Source: Endozoicomonas montiporae CL-33
GTDB lineage: Bacteria; Pseudomonadota; Gammaproteobacteria; Pseudomonadales; Endozoicomonadaceae
Length of the DNA stretch: 64,000 nucleotides
NCBI RefSeq assembly: GCF_001583435.1
Contig: NZ_CP013251.1
Span: forward strand, 3,051,215-3,115,214
Direction: 5' to 3'
The position numbers and the translations under genes were made by a program. Below are positions 9,988 through 19,112 of this stretch, one piece after another. Numbering within the stretch: position 1 is the first letter of the stretch; every line of letters starts with the position of its first letter. The notes beneath the pieces were generated by a model, which ran no database searches, was not told the DNA's origin, and saw nothing but the letters and a program-made list of their open reading frames with translations.

Positions 9988-11106
9988 TCAAAAAGTACTC
10001 CTTTTTACTTCAAGAGCTTCTTCAAAAACCGACCATAAATCCCTTGCTGCTTTTTCCCAAGTAAACCTTGTAGCATTGTTTTTAGCTCTCGCAGCCAGCA
10101 AATCTCGCTGTTTTGAATCCATCATAGTTCGCAACCCTGATGCAATAGACCTGATACTGTATGGATCAATAAGGATACCAGCATCACCGGCCACTTCGGG
10201 CATAGATGAGGTATTGGAAGTCAATACAGGGACACCAAAGGAGTTAGCTTCCACTATTGGCAGGCCAAATCCTTCATAGAGTGCAGGCATCACCAAAAAG
10301 CTGGCATGGGCATAAAGGTTAGCCAGCTCATCTTCAGATACATAACCCAGTTTACGTACATGGTTTGACAGGCCATAACGAGTAATCAGGTTTTCAACGT
10401 TCACACCACCCCATCCCTTGCCACCAACAATGACCAACGGATACTTTTGCTTTAGATCTTCATCAAGGATTGCATAAGCCTGTAAAAGTCGATTTAGATT
10501 TTTTCTTGGCTCAAGCGTCCCCACAAAGAGGAAGTAATCCCTTTGAATGGCAAATTTATCCAGTATTTCAAACGTTCCATGGGTTGGTAAAATAGATACG
10601 CCAGGATAAACAACCCGAACCTTATCAACGGCAAAGGGGTATTCTGTGACTATAGCTCGCGCAGTACTTTCAGAATCCGCCACAATCCGGTCAGCCAGTT
10701 TAACCGCCTGAGGCATTAATAATTGCTCCATCATTCGGCTAAGCGGTCGCATAGTCTCTCCGGCATGTTTCCAGACTAAATCATGGATCGTCACAACCTT
10801 GGCCACTGACTCAGGCAAAAACTTTGGCAAACGGTGAGTAGCTCCCCAAAATACATCTACATTATCCTGGTTAGCCCAGGTTGGCAGAGTTGTCTGGGAC
10901 CAGAGCATTCGGGCAGCTCTGTTTTTGGAGTTAGCGGTTCGCAGGGTGACATTTTCTGTAGTCCAGTTATATTGACCAACTGGACTACCACAGTAAAGAA
11001 AAAACTCTCCCGGTAAGCTAACCAACTCCCTGCTCAGCTCTCCGGTATAGCGACCAATTCCTGTTATTTGCTCCGATAGAAGACGGGCATCAATCCCGAT
11101 ACGCAC
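9988..11106 (-). CDS. Glycosyltransferase family 4 (GT-B), WbpY/WbpZ-like
   Basis: About 372 residues from a GTG at 11106, chosen because it falls directly after the rmd stop with a GAAGGT ribosome binding site and begins the domain cleanly (RIGIDARLLSEQITGIGRYT). The C-terminal domain shows FLFVGTLEPRKNLNRLLQAY, GKGWGG, LGYVSEDELANLYAHAS and the acceptor/donor block PALYEGFGLPIVEANSFGVP. The protein is a retaining GT-B enzyme expected to add D-mannose or D-rhamnose from GDP-sugars made by the neighbouring gmd and rmd. The open frame extends upstream to 11163 but overlaps rmd. Translational coupling with rmd is likely. Confidence 0.87.
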   Translation of the reverse strand: MRIGIDARLLSEQITGIGRYTGELSRELVSLPGEFFLYCGSPVGQYNWTTENVTLRTANSKNRAARMLWSQTTLPTWANQDNVDVFWGATHRLPKFLPESVAKVVTIHDLVWKHAGETMRPLSRMMEQLLMPQAVKLADRIVADSESTARAIVTEYPFAVDKVRVVYPGVSILPTHGTFEILDKFAIQRDYFLFVGTLEPRKNLNRLLQAYAILDEDLKQKYPLVIVGGKGWGGVNVENLITRYGLSNHVRKLGYVSEDELANLYAHASFLVMPALYEGFGLPIVEANSFGVPVLTSNTSSMPEVAGDAGILIDPYSIRSIASGLRTMMDSKQRDLLAARAKNNATRFTWEKAARDLWSVFEEALEVKRSTF

Positions 11107-11107
11107 T

Positions 11108-12001
11108 TCACTGACCTTCTTTATACATCCATTCCAAAGTTTCACGCAGGGGAATAGTACCAATATTGCCTACTGCTTCCAAAAGCTTGCGGTTATCGCC
11201 ACGGAGAATTTTTATCTCATTATCCCGAACAAAAGCAGGGTTCACATTAATGCTTATGGAGTAACCAGCAATATCAGCCATCATAGATAAAATTTGTACC
11301 AGACTGGCCGCAACACCAGAGCACACGTTGAATGTTTCTCCTGCATAGCAACCATTCAGAAGGCACTTATAAACGCTGGCAACCATTCTGACATCAGAAA
11401 AGTCTCTGGAAATATCGATATTCCCCAATTCAATGCTTCTTTCACCACGCTGAAAATGAGAGACAATTTTGGGAAGTAGAAAATTATGAGACTGACCCAC
11501 GCCAGTATAGTTAAACGGCCTGACAATTGTTAAAGGGAGTTTATCCATCCATAACCGAGCCATATACTCCATGGCCAGTTTGCTTATGGCATAATCATTA
11601 ACAGGCTCTGGGTAGGTCAATTCATCAATAGGATCTACCACCGCATTTCCATATATATTGGCACTGCTTGTCAGTAAGATAGATTCTGGCACTTTACTGG
11701 ACTCAGAAAGAGCCTGTAGTAAATTCCTTGTCCCTACAACATTTGTGCGGTACATGGCATCAGCGTCATCATGGGCAACAAAAGTTACTGCAGCAAGATG
11801 GGCAACATAGTCAGGTTTAACCTCACTGACAAGATTGCGAACCTGCTCAAGGTTACAAAGATTTACTGCATATTCCCCCGGCAGCAGGCATGGCTCGTGA
11901 CCATACACCGTACCAAATACCCGATGGCCAGAGGCCTCCAACTCAGCCGCCAGAAACCTCCCCGTGAATCCCCTTAAGCCGGTGATGAGTACGGATGGCA
12001 T
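11108..12001 (-). CDS. rmd: NAD(P)-dependent GDP-6-deoxy-4-keto-mannose reductase (GDP-D-rhamnose synthesis)
   Basis: A 297-residue short-chain dehydrogenase/reductase of the extended type. It has the nucleotide-binding TGLRGFTG near the N-terminus, AHLAAVTFV, a Ser in LLTSSANIYG and the catalytic YAISK pair at about residue 140. In pathway terms it reduces GDP-4-keto-6-deoxy-D-mannose, made by the adjacent Gmd, to GDP-D-rhamnose. The start at 12001 (MPSVLITG) lies one base after the gmd stop; a longer frame to 12028 would overlap gmd. A GDP-talose or related reductase cannot be excluded by sequence alone, but the gmd-rmd pairing beside an ABC exporter is the pattern of the Pseudomonas common (A-band) D-rhamnan locus. 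Confidence 0.82.
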   Translation of the reverse strand: MPSVLITGLRGFTGRFLAAELEASGHRVFGTVYGHEPCLLPGEYAVNLCNLEQVRNLVSEVKPDYVAHLAAVTFVAHDDADAMYRTNVVGTRNLLQALSESSKVPESILLTSSANIYGNAVVDPIDELTYPEPVNDYAISKLAMEYMARLWMDKLPLTIVRPFNYTGVGQSHNFLLPKIVSHFQRGERSIELGNIDISRDFSDVRMVASVYKCLLNGCYAGETFNVCSGVAASLVQILSMMADIAGYSISINVNPAFVRDNEIKILRGDNRKLLEAVGNIGTIPLRETLEWMYKEGQ

Positions 12002-12002
12002 T

Positions 12003-13037
12003 TTAGAAAGAGCTCCCCTCTTGAACACGACGCAAATCGGCTTTTACCATCATGGCACACAGTTCTTCCAGCGTGGTTGTCGCTTCCCAGTCCAGATTTT
12101 TTTTGGCTTTTTCCGGATTACCAATCAAAAGGTCTACCTCTGCCGGACGATAGAATCGTGGGTTGACGCAGAGGATCGTCTGACCAGTAGCGGTATCAAT
12201 GCCCACTTCATCAACACCCTCACCTTGCCACTCGATATTAATATCCAGAGCCTTGCAAGTCATTTCAACAAAGTCACGAACCTTTTCTGTACGCCCGGTC
12301 GCAAGGACATAGGTATCAGGCTGTTCCGCCTGCATCATAAGCCACATGCCTTTTACATAATCTTTGGCATAGCCCCAATCTCGTTTAGCTTCCAGATTTC
12401 CGAGATCAATGTGAGATTGCATACCGAGCTTTACACGTGCCAGACCATCGGTAATTTTGCGGGTTACAAACTCCAGCCCACGCAGTGGAGATTCATGGTT
12501 AAAAAGGATGCCACTGGCACCAAAAATATCGAAACTTTCACGATAATTAACCGCCATCCAGTGGGCATAGACTTTTGCACAACCATAAGGGCTTCTAGGG
12601 TAAAGCGGAGTAACCTCGGATTGGGGAACCTCCTGAACAAGGCCGAACATCTCAGAGGTGGAAGCCTGGTAGAACTTGATCTTTGGATTCACGATACGGA
12701 TCGCTTCCAGAAGATTTACCGGACCAATACCTGTGATCTGAGCTGTAGTTACTGGCTGGTCAAAAGAAACGCCTACGAAGCTCTGAGCTGCAAGGTTGTA
12801 CACTTCATCTGGCTGAGTTTGTTCCAGCAAACGGATGCTTGAGCCAAGATCTGTTAGATCATATTCCAGAAGATGCAGGTTAGGGTGATTACGGATTCCA
12901 ACTTCTTCGATACGCCAGAAGTTTGTTGAAGCAGTTCTTCGGTAAGTACCATAAACTTTATGACCCTTCTCTAAAAGTAATTGCGCAAGATATGCGCCAT
13001 CTTGTCCAGTAATACCGGTGATAATAGATGCTTTCAA
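12003..13037 (-). CDS. gmd: GDP-mannose 4,6-dehydratase
   Basis: A 344-residue SDR enzyme that converts GDP-D-mannose to GDP-4-keto-6-deoxy-D-mannose. It carries [20 protein letters not shown] at the NAD(P) site, [24 protein letters not shown] and the STSEMFG plus [15 protein letters not shown] active-site segment with the catalytic Tyr-Lys pair. Late in the protein [16 protein letters not shown] is a signature of this family. Substrate comes from manC/manB at the start of the cluster; the product feeds rmd immediately downstream. About 256 AT-rich bases without a gene lie upstream (13038-13293), where an internal promoter may sit. Confidence 0.95.
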   Translation of the reverse strand: MKASIITGITGQDGAYLAQLLLEKGHKVYGTYRRTASTNFWRIEEVGIRNHPNLHLLEYDLTDLGSSIRLLEQTQPDEVYNLAAQSFVGVSFDQPVTTAQITGIGPVNLLEAIRIVNPKIKFYQASTSEMFGLVQEVPQSEVTPLYPRSPYGCAKVYAHWMAVNYRESFDIFGASGILFNHESPLRGLEFVTRKITDGLARVKLGMQSHIDLGNLEAKRDWGYAKDYVKGMWLMMQAEQPDTYVLATGRTEKVRDFVEMTCKALDINIEWQGEGVDEVGIDTATGQTILCVNPRFYRPAEVDLLIGNPEKAKKNLDWEATTTLEELCAMMVKADLRRVQEGSSF

Positions 13038-13293
13038 AAGAAATCCTTATTATTTAAATAATTAAAAACGTATATTAAGTTAAAAGTGACCAGTTCATTA
13101 ATACCGTAAATATGTTAATTAACGCAAACTGCAACATGGCAACCAATATTCTATGAAGCATATACAAACAATTTACCGTAACGATATAATGATGCATTTT
13201 TGTATTGAGGAGATAACCGTAGGGAGATCAACAGTTGTATTTCAGCACGCTTATTAGTATTGTCTATCATCATACTATTATGATCAACAAAGA

Positions 13294-14694
13294 TTATTGA
13301 GAGTTAATAGAATTAATTGCATTATAAACAGAAGTTGCTGTTTCACTCCATGATTTTGTTTTATATTCATCTTTAATACGCTTTGTAAGTTTTATCCTGT
13401 AATTTTCATTACTAATCAAATTCATTATTGTTTCCGCCCATTGATCTGGCCTCCATGGGTCAGCGTACAAAACTAAGTCTTTGCCTACTTCAGGGAGTGA
13501 ACCTCCATTGGAACAAACTACTATTTTACCTAAAGACAGAGCCTCTCCAACTGGTAGACCCCAACCTTCATAAAAAGAAGGGTAAACGCAAAAAACAGCA
13601 TTTTCATATAGCGTTAACAATTCGGCATCTGAAACACTGTTTAATTGAATAATAAGGCCCTGAATACAAGGGTCAAGATCAATATCATTCAGTAAGTCAT
13701 TAACACCCCATCCTGGCATACCAACAAAAACTAGTTTAGGTAATTTTTCATAGTCTCCATTTTGACAAAGCATATGATAAGCTCTGTACAACACTTCATG
13801 ATTTTTTCTTCTCTCAATAGTTGATACATAAAGAATAAAAGGCTTGCTAACAATATTTTGTATAGTCTCACTAATATCAAGTTTATCAGCCTTAGTCACT
13901 GTGTCTCCTAATTTAATTACTCCCGTTGGAACCTTGCATCCACCAGTTTTATCAAGAAATACTTTTAAATCATTTTCACTTTGTTGAGATATGCATAGTA
14001 TTAAATCAGAGCCATCAGCCACGTCAAGAAAATATGAAGGAAATATTTTAGCGATATTTTCAAGGCAATATTGTGGATACAAAATAGGTATAAGATCATA
14101 ACAGCATGTGATTATCTTTATTTTTTGTTCTTTTCTTAAATAGAAAAAATTCTTGTAGTACTCATAGTTCCAATCAGCACCAAAAGAAATAAAAATGTCT
14201 CCTTCATGGAAAATAGATTTTGACTCTGTCACTAATTCAACTTTATTTTCTTTGCAAGCTTCCAAAGATTTTTTTTCAAAGGACCAAATTCTTTTCTTTA
14301 TATTGCGAAAAAAGCTGAAAATTTTAAAAAGAGGAAAATATAAATTTCTCATTAAATGAAATAAATAATATTTACTCCACTTAGGTGATAGATATACAAT
14401 GCCATGTGCGATAGATAATAATGCATCCCTTTTTGATGTCACTGTGGATGAAAAAAACTTATTTTCATCTTTTATTTTATCAACATGGTCTGAAGTAGAT
14501 AAGCTTGGTTTTTGATCATATTCAACAAAGGAATTTCCATTCCATAAGCACTCTCCAAATGAGCCTTGAGGGTATAGTTTTTTTAAATGCCGCTTTAGCT
14601 CAGCTTCAACGCGTACAATGCCAACCGCCGGGCGGTTCCATGCAGCACTTGTTGTTACGTTTATCCATATTTTTTGCCTTCTTTCAGATAACAT
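13294..14694 (-). CDS. Glycosyltransferase family 4/1 (GT-B)
   Basis: A 466-residue glycosyltransferase. The N-terminus has the WINVTTSAAWNRPAVGIVRVE motif shared by a group of long GT4 enzymes. The C-terminal GT-B half shows FILYVSTIERRKNHEVLYRAY, GMPGWGV, and FYEGWGLPVGEALSLGK with the conserved glutamates that contact the donor. It lies seven bases after the next glycosyltransferase. The gene is very AT-rich compared with the flanking housekeeping genes, a sign of transfer. Donor and linkage are unknown; GDP-sugars are likely from the cluster content. Confidence 0.8.
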   Translation of the reverse strand: MLSERRQKIWINVTTSAAWNRPAVGIVRVEAELKRHLKKLYPQGSFGECLWNGNSFVEYDQKPSLSTSDHVDKIKDENKFFSSTVTSKRDALLSIAHGIVYLSPKWSKYYLFHLMRNLYFPLFKIFSFFRNIKKRIWSFEKKSLEACKENKVELVTESKSIFHEGDIFISFGADWNYEYYKNFFYLRKEQKIKIITCCYDLIPILYPQYCLENIAKIFPSYFLDVADGSDLILCISQQSENDLKVFLDKTGGCKVPTGVIKLGDTVTKADKLDISETIQNIVSKPFILYVSTIERRKNHEVLYRAYHMLCQNGDYEKLPKLVFVGMPGWGVNDLLNDIDLDPCIQGLIIQLNSVSDAELLTLYENAVFCVYPSFYEGWGLPVGEALSLGKIVVCSNGGSLPEVGKDLVLYADPWRPDQWAETIMNLISNENYRIKLTKRIKDEYKTKSWSETATSVYNAINSINSQ

Positions 14695-14701
14695 GCTCTC
14701 A

Positions 14702-15895
14702 TCACTTTGTTAAAATATTTTTTGCCAATATAGGTAAGTTTTTTAAACAGTTCTTCCATAGAACACGCTGTCGTTTAGATTTAGCTTTTTCACTTAATAC
14801 AAAAGGTTTAAGATTCATAATATGGCGCAGAGCTTTCTTAAAGTCAGCTGGGCCATCTGCTATAAAAACGCCCTCATCTCCAATAAAGTCTTCAAAACCT
14901 CTCATAGCTACTGAAGTAGAAATAATGTATTTACCTGAAAGTAATGCCTCTGCTGTTTTAAGATTTGTCCCTCCCCCCTGTGTTATAGGGAGAACACAAC
15001 AATGTGACAGCTCTACGAGACTGCAGAGTAGTGGCTCGTCTACTTCACCTGTTATAAGCAAACGTTCTTTCAGATTGGCTGATTTAGCTAGCCTTTCATC
15101 AGCCATGACAGCTGGTCCTACATTCCCTACCACAACAAGTGCTTCTTCTGGGTTCAAAGACCCAAAACCGTCACCAAAGATTTTATAAAACCCTGTTATA
15201 TTTGGAAGATGAGCACTACCACAGAAGATGGCATACTTCTTTCCTTGAGTTGCCTCTCTGGCCTGAGCAATGCTATCAACTGACACTACCCTATCACTAA
15301 CACCATTTTGTGCAAGAATAGTTGGTTTATCTGTTTGCTTGCGCATCCATTGTAAATCATTTTTTGAAACGCAAATAACACCATCTACATTATTGATAAC
15401 TTCTTGTTCAAGACACCGAACTAAAGAAGCAGCTTTCTTAGCTGTGCTTTTGCCCAGAAATGTCTCTATAATTTCTTCTTTGAGTTTGTATTCAATATTC
15501 TGTGAGCCATAAATTATTTTGGTATGAATTTTTTTTTCTTCAATATATCTTTTCAAAAAGGAATAAAGCCAAGGCTGCTCTAAATGAATTATGTCAGGAT
15601 TAACACGTATTTTGGCTAAAAGTTTATCGTACCAAGCATTGTCAGATAAAAATAATTGGTTCGTAGCATAATCTTCCATGTAGCGAATATCTTCAACCAC
15701 GTTCCTTAACAGATCAAAGCCAGGGAATTCCAAAAAACCTTGTTCTTCGGGATAGTGATCATTCCCTAAAACCCCTGCGACATCGACATTATAACCAGCC
15801 GCTTTATAAGTCTTAACAATATTGTGAACTCTTAACTGCCCACCATGCAGTGGGTTCTTAATTGGGTAATTACAAAGAACTAGTATATTCATCAT
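14702..15895 (-). CDS. Glycosyltransferase family 4 (GT-B)
   Basis: A 397-residue enzyme starting MNILVLCNYPIKNPLHGGQLR, the glycine-rich N-terminal acceptor loop of GT4 proteins. DIIHLEQPWLYSF and IYGSQNIEYKLKEE are in the first domain, and AIFCGSAHLPNITGF, ITGEVDEPLLCSLV and QGGGTNLKTAEALLSGKYI in the second. The last block replaces the usual E-x7-E with a GGTNLK form seen in one subset of the family. The start overlaps the end of the upstream gene by a base, so the two are translationally coupled. Specific sugar unknown. Confidence 0.8.
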   Translation of the reverse strand: MMNILVLCNYPIKNPLHGGQLRVHNIVKTYKAAGYNVDVAGVLGNDHYPEEQGFLEFPGFDLLRNVVEDIRYMEDYATNQLFLSDNAWYDKLLAKIRVNPDIIHLEQPWLYSFLKRYIEEKKIHTKIIYGSQNIEYKLKEEIIETFLGKSTAKKAASLVRCLEQEVINNVDGVICVSKNDLQWMRKQTDKPTILAQNGVSDRVVSVDSIAQAREATQGKKYAIFCGSAHLPNITGFYKIFGDGFGSLNPEEALVVVGNVGPAVMADERLAKSANLKERLLITGEVDEPLLCSLVELSHCCVLPITQGGGTNLKTAEALLSGKYIISTSVAMRGFEDFIGDEGVFIADGPADFKKALRHIMNLKPFVLSEKAKSKRQRVLWKNCLKNLPILAKNILTK

Positions 15896-17100
15896 TATTT
15901 ATTGAAAGACCTAGTAAGATTAGATATTTTTTTCAGTGCACAAGTGATTTTCCATGACCTACTCAGTAGTATCTCATTCTTGAATTCAGATAAAGATTCA
16001 ACTTCTTGTAAGAGCCTTTCTATTTGATAATCTTGCTTTTCAATATTCTTGGACAAACAAGCAACATCATTGGACAAATGAGCAATATCATTGGATAAAT
16101 GAGCAACACATGATTTCAACTTTCTATCCTCCGTATCATAACCCCAATAACCAAAAACATCTCTAAGGAGGTTAGTTGTTATTACAGAAGAAAGTTTTTT
16201 ACCTTCTTGGCTATTCTCTAAGTTGCAATCAAGTAGATCACTTAACCATATGCTCTTTTTATTTATAAGGCTTTTATAACTGATAGCGTTTCTAAAACGT
16301 TTGGCTCTATTTTCAAGGTAAAAACTTTCTAATCCAAAGTATCGCGCCTCAACCAGAATAGAAGAACTAATAGCGCAAACTGCAGAAACTCTATTTGAAC
16401 AGAGTAACTCATATGCAGATGAGGAATCGTCTATTTCAACATCATAACGGTTGCTTAATTTTTCATATAGCTCATTGTCATGAACATGAGGATGTTTACG
16501 GTATAAAATATGAGAATACTTTTCCGCTAAACTATCAAGAGTATCAAAATAAGACTCTACTGTTTTGAACTCATTATCAAACCACACACTTTTATCGTGT
16601 GGCATTTGCCCAAAAAAAAACAAGGATGACTTTTTTTTACTGTTATTTATATTGCCATATCTTAGCTGCAAAAGGCTGGCACATAAATTAATATATTCAT
16701 CAGTTATTGAAAGGCTGTTAGTATTGCATTCAAATGAAGAGTCTAAAGAAAAGTATAAATCATCTAAAAACCGTAATGGATGTATAGAAAAATTAATCCA
16801 CTTGATGTTTTTTTTATCTAAGTATGACAAGTAATAATCTGGTAATTCAAAACCAATAATGGCTGTGTCAACCAAGTCAATATTATCTAATCGATGTATT
16901 TTTTTGTTTTGAAAAGCCTCCATCCATATTTTTATTTCAATGTCAGATTCTTTAAATACTTTATTCTCATCAGTAACAAGACATGAGCAATCAACACCTA
17001 GACTAGAAATAATGGGGGAAAATAAGTGATACAGTCTATATACGTTACGATCCTGACAGCTCCTATATAAATCACCTAGAAAAATAACTTTACGTATCAT
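15895..17100 (-). CDS. Putative GT-B transferase with C-terminal coiled coil (Kdo/capsule-transferase-like motifs)
   Basis: I do not recognise this 401-residue protein with confidence. Its middle contains FFFGQMPHDKSVW, ILYRKHPHVHDNE and AVCAISSSILVEARYFG. These resemble the spaced K-x-HP and SSxxxEA motifs of bacterial Kdo/sialyl-type and capsule-transferase GT-B enzymes. The C-terminal 75 residues form a predicted coiled coil with three near-identical heptads (AHLSNDI, AHLSNDV, ACLSKNI) and a basic tail with SRSWKIT, a segment common at the ends of O-antigen glycosyltransferases. It overlaps the methyltransferase gene by 11 bases. A role in capping or length control of the polysaccharide is inference from this architecture and from the adjacent methyltransferase and Wzt. 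Confidence 0.5.
   Translation of the reverse strand: MIRKVIFLGDLYRSCQDRNVYRLYHLFSPIISSLGVDCSCLVTDENKVFKESDIEIKIWMEAFQNKKIHRLDNIDLVDTAIIGFELPDYYLSYLDKKNIKWINFSIHPLRFLDDLYFSLDSSFECNTNSLSITDEYINLCASLLQLRYGNINNSKKKSSLFFFGQMPHDKSVWFDNEFKTVESYFDTLDSLAEKYSHILYRKHPHVHDNELYEKLSNRYDVEIDDSSSAYELLCSNRVSAVCAISSSILVEARYFGLESFYLENRAKRFRNAISYKSLINKKSIWLSDLLDCNLENSQEGKKLSSVITTNLLRDVFGYWGYDTEDRKLKSCVAHLSNDIAHLSNDVACLSKNIEKQDYQIERLLQEVESLSEFKNEILLSRSWKITCALKKISNLTRSFNK
16042..16107 (-). repeat. 21-bp coding tandem repeat (three heptads)
   Basis: Three successive 21-base units within the 401-residue gene encode AHLSNDI-, AHLSNDV- and ACLSKNI-type heptads. Unit boundaries are approximate. Such units could expand or contract by slippage without changing frame. 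Confidence 0.7.
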
Positions 17101-17863
17101 TCAAAGCCACCTTCTGTAGCAGATATATATTAACCTGTCCCTCTACCCCTGGAATCAATTCCATATCTTTGCTCTGCAATAGCTCGAAGGTGTTCACACC
17201 CGAAGATGAGAATTTATAAACATTTTGGCCGTAGGTTTTTTTTACTTTAAATTCATTAGGTAAGAGCTTCAAAAAGTCTGAGTTCTTATAATGCCTAAAA
17301 TGAAAGTGATGTGGATTCTTTTCTAGAGGATGTATGTTCTGGTTAGGGATAGATACTAAGAGCAGCCCACCAACCTTCAAACTACAAAAAATATTATCAA
17401 GCATTAATCTATCATCTTCCACATGCTCTAAAGACTCAAAACATATTACAACGTCAAAAATATTTTCTGGTAACTTAAAGGGAAATAACTTGTATGAAAA
17501 TAGTGTGTTTGGAAGAGAATAATACTTATTAGCTGAATCAATTGCTTCCTGGGAACCATCTATTCCAGTTATATGTAAATTTTTAATATCGTTTGCTAAT
17601 GAGTATACACCGTATCCATTACCACAAAAAACATCAATAGCACTTATTTGTTTATCGCCAAAATATTCTTTGATGACCTTCTTGGCGAGTTCGTATCGTA
17701 CTGTGTGATCAAGCCGAATATCCTCAAGAGCTATTCCAGTTTGCCTTTCACCGCTATGTAATGAATAATCTTTTTCTGAGACAACATTATTTGATAATTT
17801 ATTTGATTCCATTTCCTTATTATCAAAGTGATAGCTTATGAATTTCAACATCCGCCGGAGCAT
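17090..17863 (-). CDS. Class I SAM-dependent methyltransferase
   Basis: Contains the SAM-binding motif I AIDVFCGNGYGVYSLA, acidic motif II (ITGIDGSQEAI), FDVVICFESLEHVED (motif post I/IV) and GGLLLVSIPNQN. The start is uncertain: the open frame reaches a TTG at 17878; I use the ATG at 17863, eight bases after GGTGG. ATGs at 17851 and 17812 also fit, and the first two overlap wzt. In polymannose and A-band-like loci with a two-domain Wzt, a methyltransferase adds the non-reducing-end methyl that stops growth and is read by the exporter. Position between wzt and a coiled-coil protein supports that role here, but an internal O-methylation is also possible. Confidence 0.75.
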   Translation of the reverse strand: MLRRMLKFISYHFDNKEMESNKLSNNVVSEKDYSLHSGERQTGIALEDIRLDHTVRYELAKKVIKEYFGDKQISAIDVFCGNGYGVYSLANDIKNLHITGIDGSQEAIDSANKYYSLPNTLFSYKLFPFKLPENIFDVVICFESLEHVEDDRLMLDNIFCSLKVGGLLLVSIPNQNIHPLEKNPHHFHFRHYKNSDFLKLLPNEFKVKKTYGQNVYKFSSSGVNTFELLQSKDMELIPGVEGQVNIYLLQKVALNDT

Positions 17864-19112
17864 AAAAAATACCACCAAAATTATTATTCAAAAGTTCAAT
17901 TGGAGTATTTATTGCTATTTTTCTAGCACAAAATACTCTGTCGTAAAAAATCGGAGAATTAAAATCAGGTTTTATTCCTATATCAATCCGATAATCGCCA
18001 GAATAAAAAGGGATAATTATTTTCCACGTAATAACAATGCAGTCACCTCTTTGCATTGATGGTAGTTTCTTAGAATAATAATTTGAATTGCAACTCAATA
18101 TTGGATAACCTGACTGATCACCTAAAAGTAAACCGACAGAAGCTCCTTCATTTACATCAGCGTTAGCTTGTATTGATGCTCTAAAGATAACGGTGTCTTG
18201 GGGGTTGCAATTATTAATTGCACAACCATTCTCGTCTAATGCCTGAAATGATTTAAATTCTAATTCCATAGTGCCAGCTGATTCAAGAGCAACAGAATTC
18301 TTTCTTAAATCTTCATCAATTTGGTAATGATTTGTTTTTTTACTATCAAACACAACCTCTTTATGATTTTTTCTGCTTACTTTCAAAGCTTGGTCATTTT
18401 GATACAGGTCACATATCTTATCAGTGTTGCCGTACCCTTTTACATAACTATCTGCTAAATATAAAGTTCTATTGCAAAACTTCCTAACTTGACTCAAAGA
18501 ATGACTCACAAACAAAATAGCCACTCCTGAATCAAGTAAATTTTTCATATGTTGTATGCATTTGGCCTGAAACGAAAAGTCACCCACACTTAAAGCTTCA
18601 TCAACAATCAAGATATCGGGAGAAGTCATTGTCGCAACAGAAAAAGCAACCCGTGCCTGCATACCACTGGAATAAACTCTCACAGGTTGATCTATATAGT
18701 CACCAACCTCAGCAAAGGCTTCAATCTTCGGCATCAGGATTTGAATATCTTCAATACTTAACCCCATCAATTGTCCAGACATAAATATATTTTCACGTCC
18801 AGTAAAGTCAGGATGAAAGCCCATGCCTAACTCTAACAGTGCAGCTACTCTACCATTGACTTCTACGGTTCCTGTTGTTGGCTGCGTTGTGCCAGTTATC
18901 ATCTTTAACAGGGTACTTTTACCTGCCCCATTTACGCCAATGATCCCTACCGCTTCACCAAGCTGAATTGTGAAGTTAATATCCTGCAGCACCCAGTGTT
19001 GGCTGTGGCGTTGTTTTTTACCAGGCAAAAACCATTCCGCTAACCGATCCCATTTACTGTGGTATTGCTTATAAGCTTTGCCTAAATTCTTAACGGTTAT
19101 AGCATTCATCAA
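17823..19112 (-). CDS. wzt: Polysaccharide ABC exporter ATP-binding protein with C-terminal carbohydrate-binding domain
   Basis: A 429-residue ATPase. Residues 1-230 form the nucleotide-binding domain with Walker A GVNGAGKST, signature YSSGMQARV, Walker B ILIVDEALSVGD and the switch histidine in FVSHS. Residues about 255-429 are an additional beta-rich domain of the type that in E. coli O9a-like Wzt binds the modified end of the O-polysaccharide before export. This extended form implies that chain termination and export are coupled, which fits the methyltransferase next door. The start overlaps the wzm stop by four bases (ATGA), so the two subunits are coupled. Confidence 0.9.
   Translation of the reverse strand: MMNAITVKNLGKAYKQYHSKWDRLAEWFLPGKKQRHSQHWVLQDINFTIQLGEAVGIIGVNGAGKSTLLKMITGTTQPTTGTVEVNGRVAALLELGMGFHPDFTGRENIFMSGQLMGLSIEDIQILMPKIEAFAEVGDYIDQPVRVYSSGMQARVAFSVATMTSPDILIVDEALSVGDFSFQAKCIQHMKNLLDSGVAILFVSHSLSQVRKFCNRTLYLADSYVKGYGNTDKICDLYQNDQALKVSRKNHKEVVFDSKKTNHYQIDEDLRKNSVALESAGTMELEFKSFQALDENGCAINNCNPQDTVIFRASIQANADVNEGASVGLLLGDQSGYPILSCNSNYYSKKLPSMQRGDCIVITWKIIIPFYSGDYRIDIGIKPDFNSPIFYDRVFCARKIAINTPIELLNNNFGGIFYAPADVEIHKLSL

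Noticed and set aside
11964..12842. 292-codon + strand frame opposite gmd
   Set aside because: Antisense to a well-conserved gmd with all motifs; composition of the translation is not protein-like.
16042..16107. Tandem repeats considered as a small CRISPR array
   Set aside because: Units are contiguous 21-mers encoding heptads, with no spacers. No other CRISPR-like array was seen in the window.
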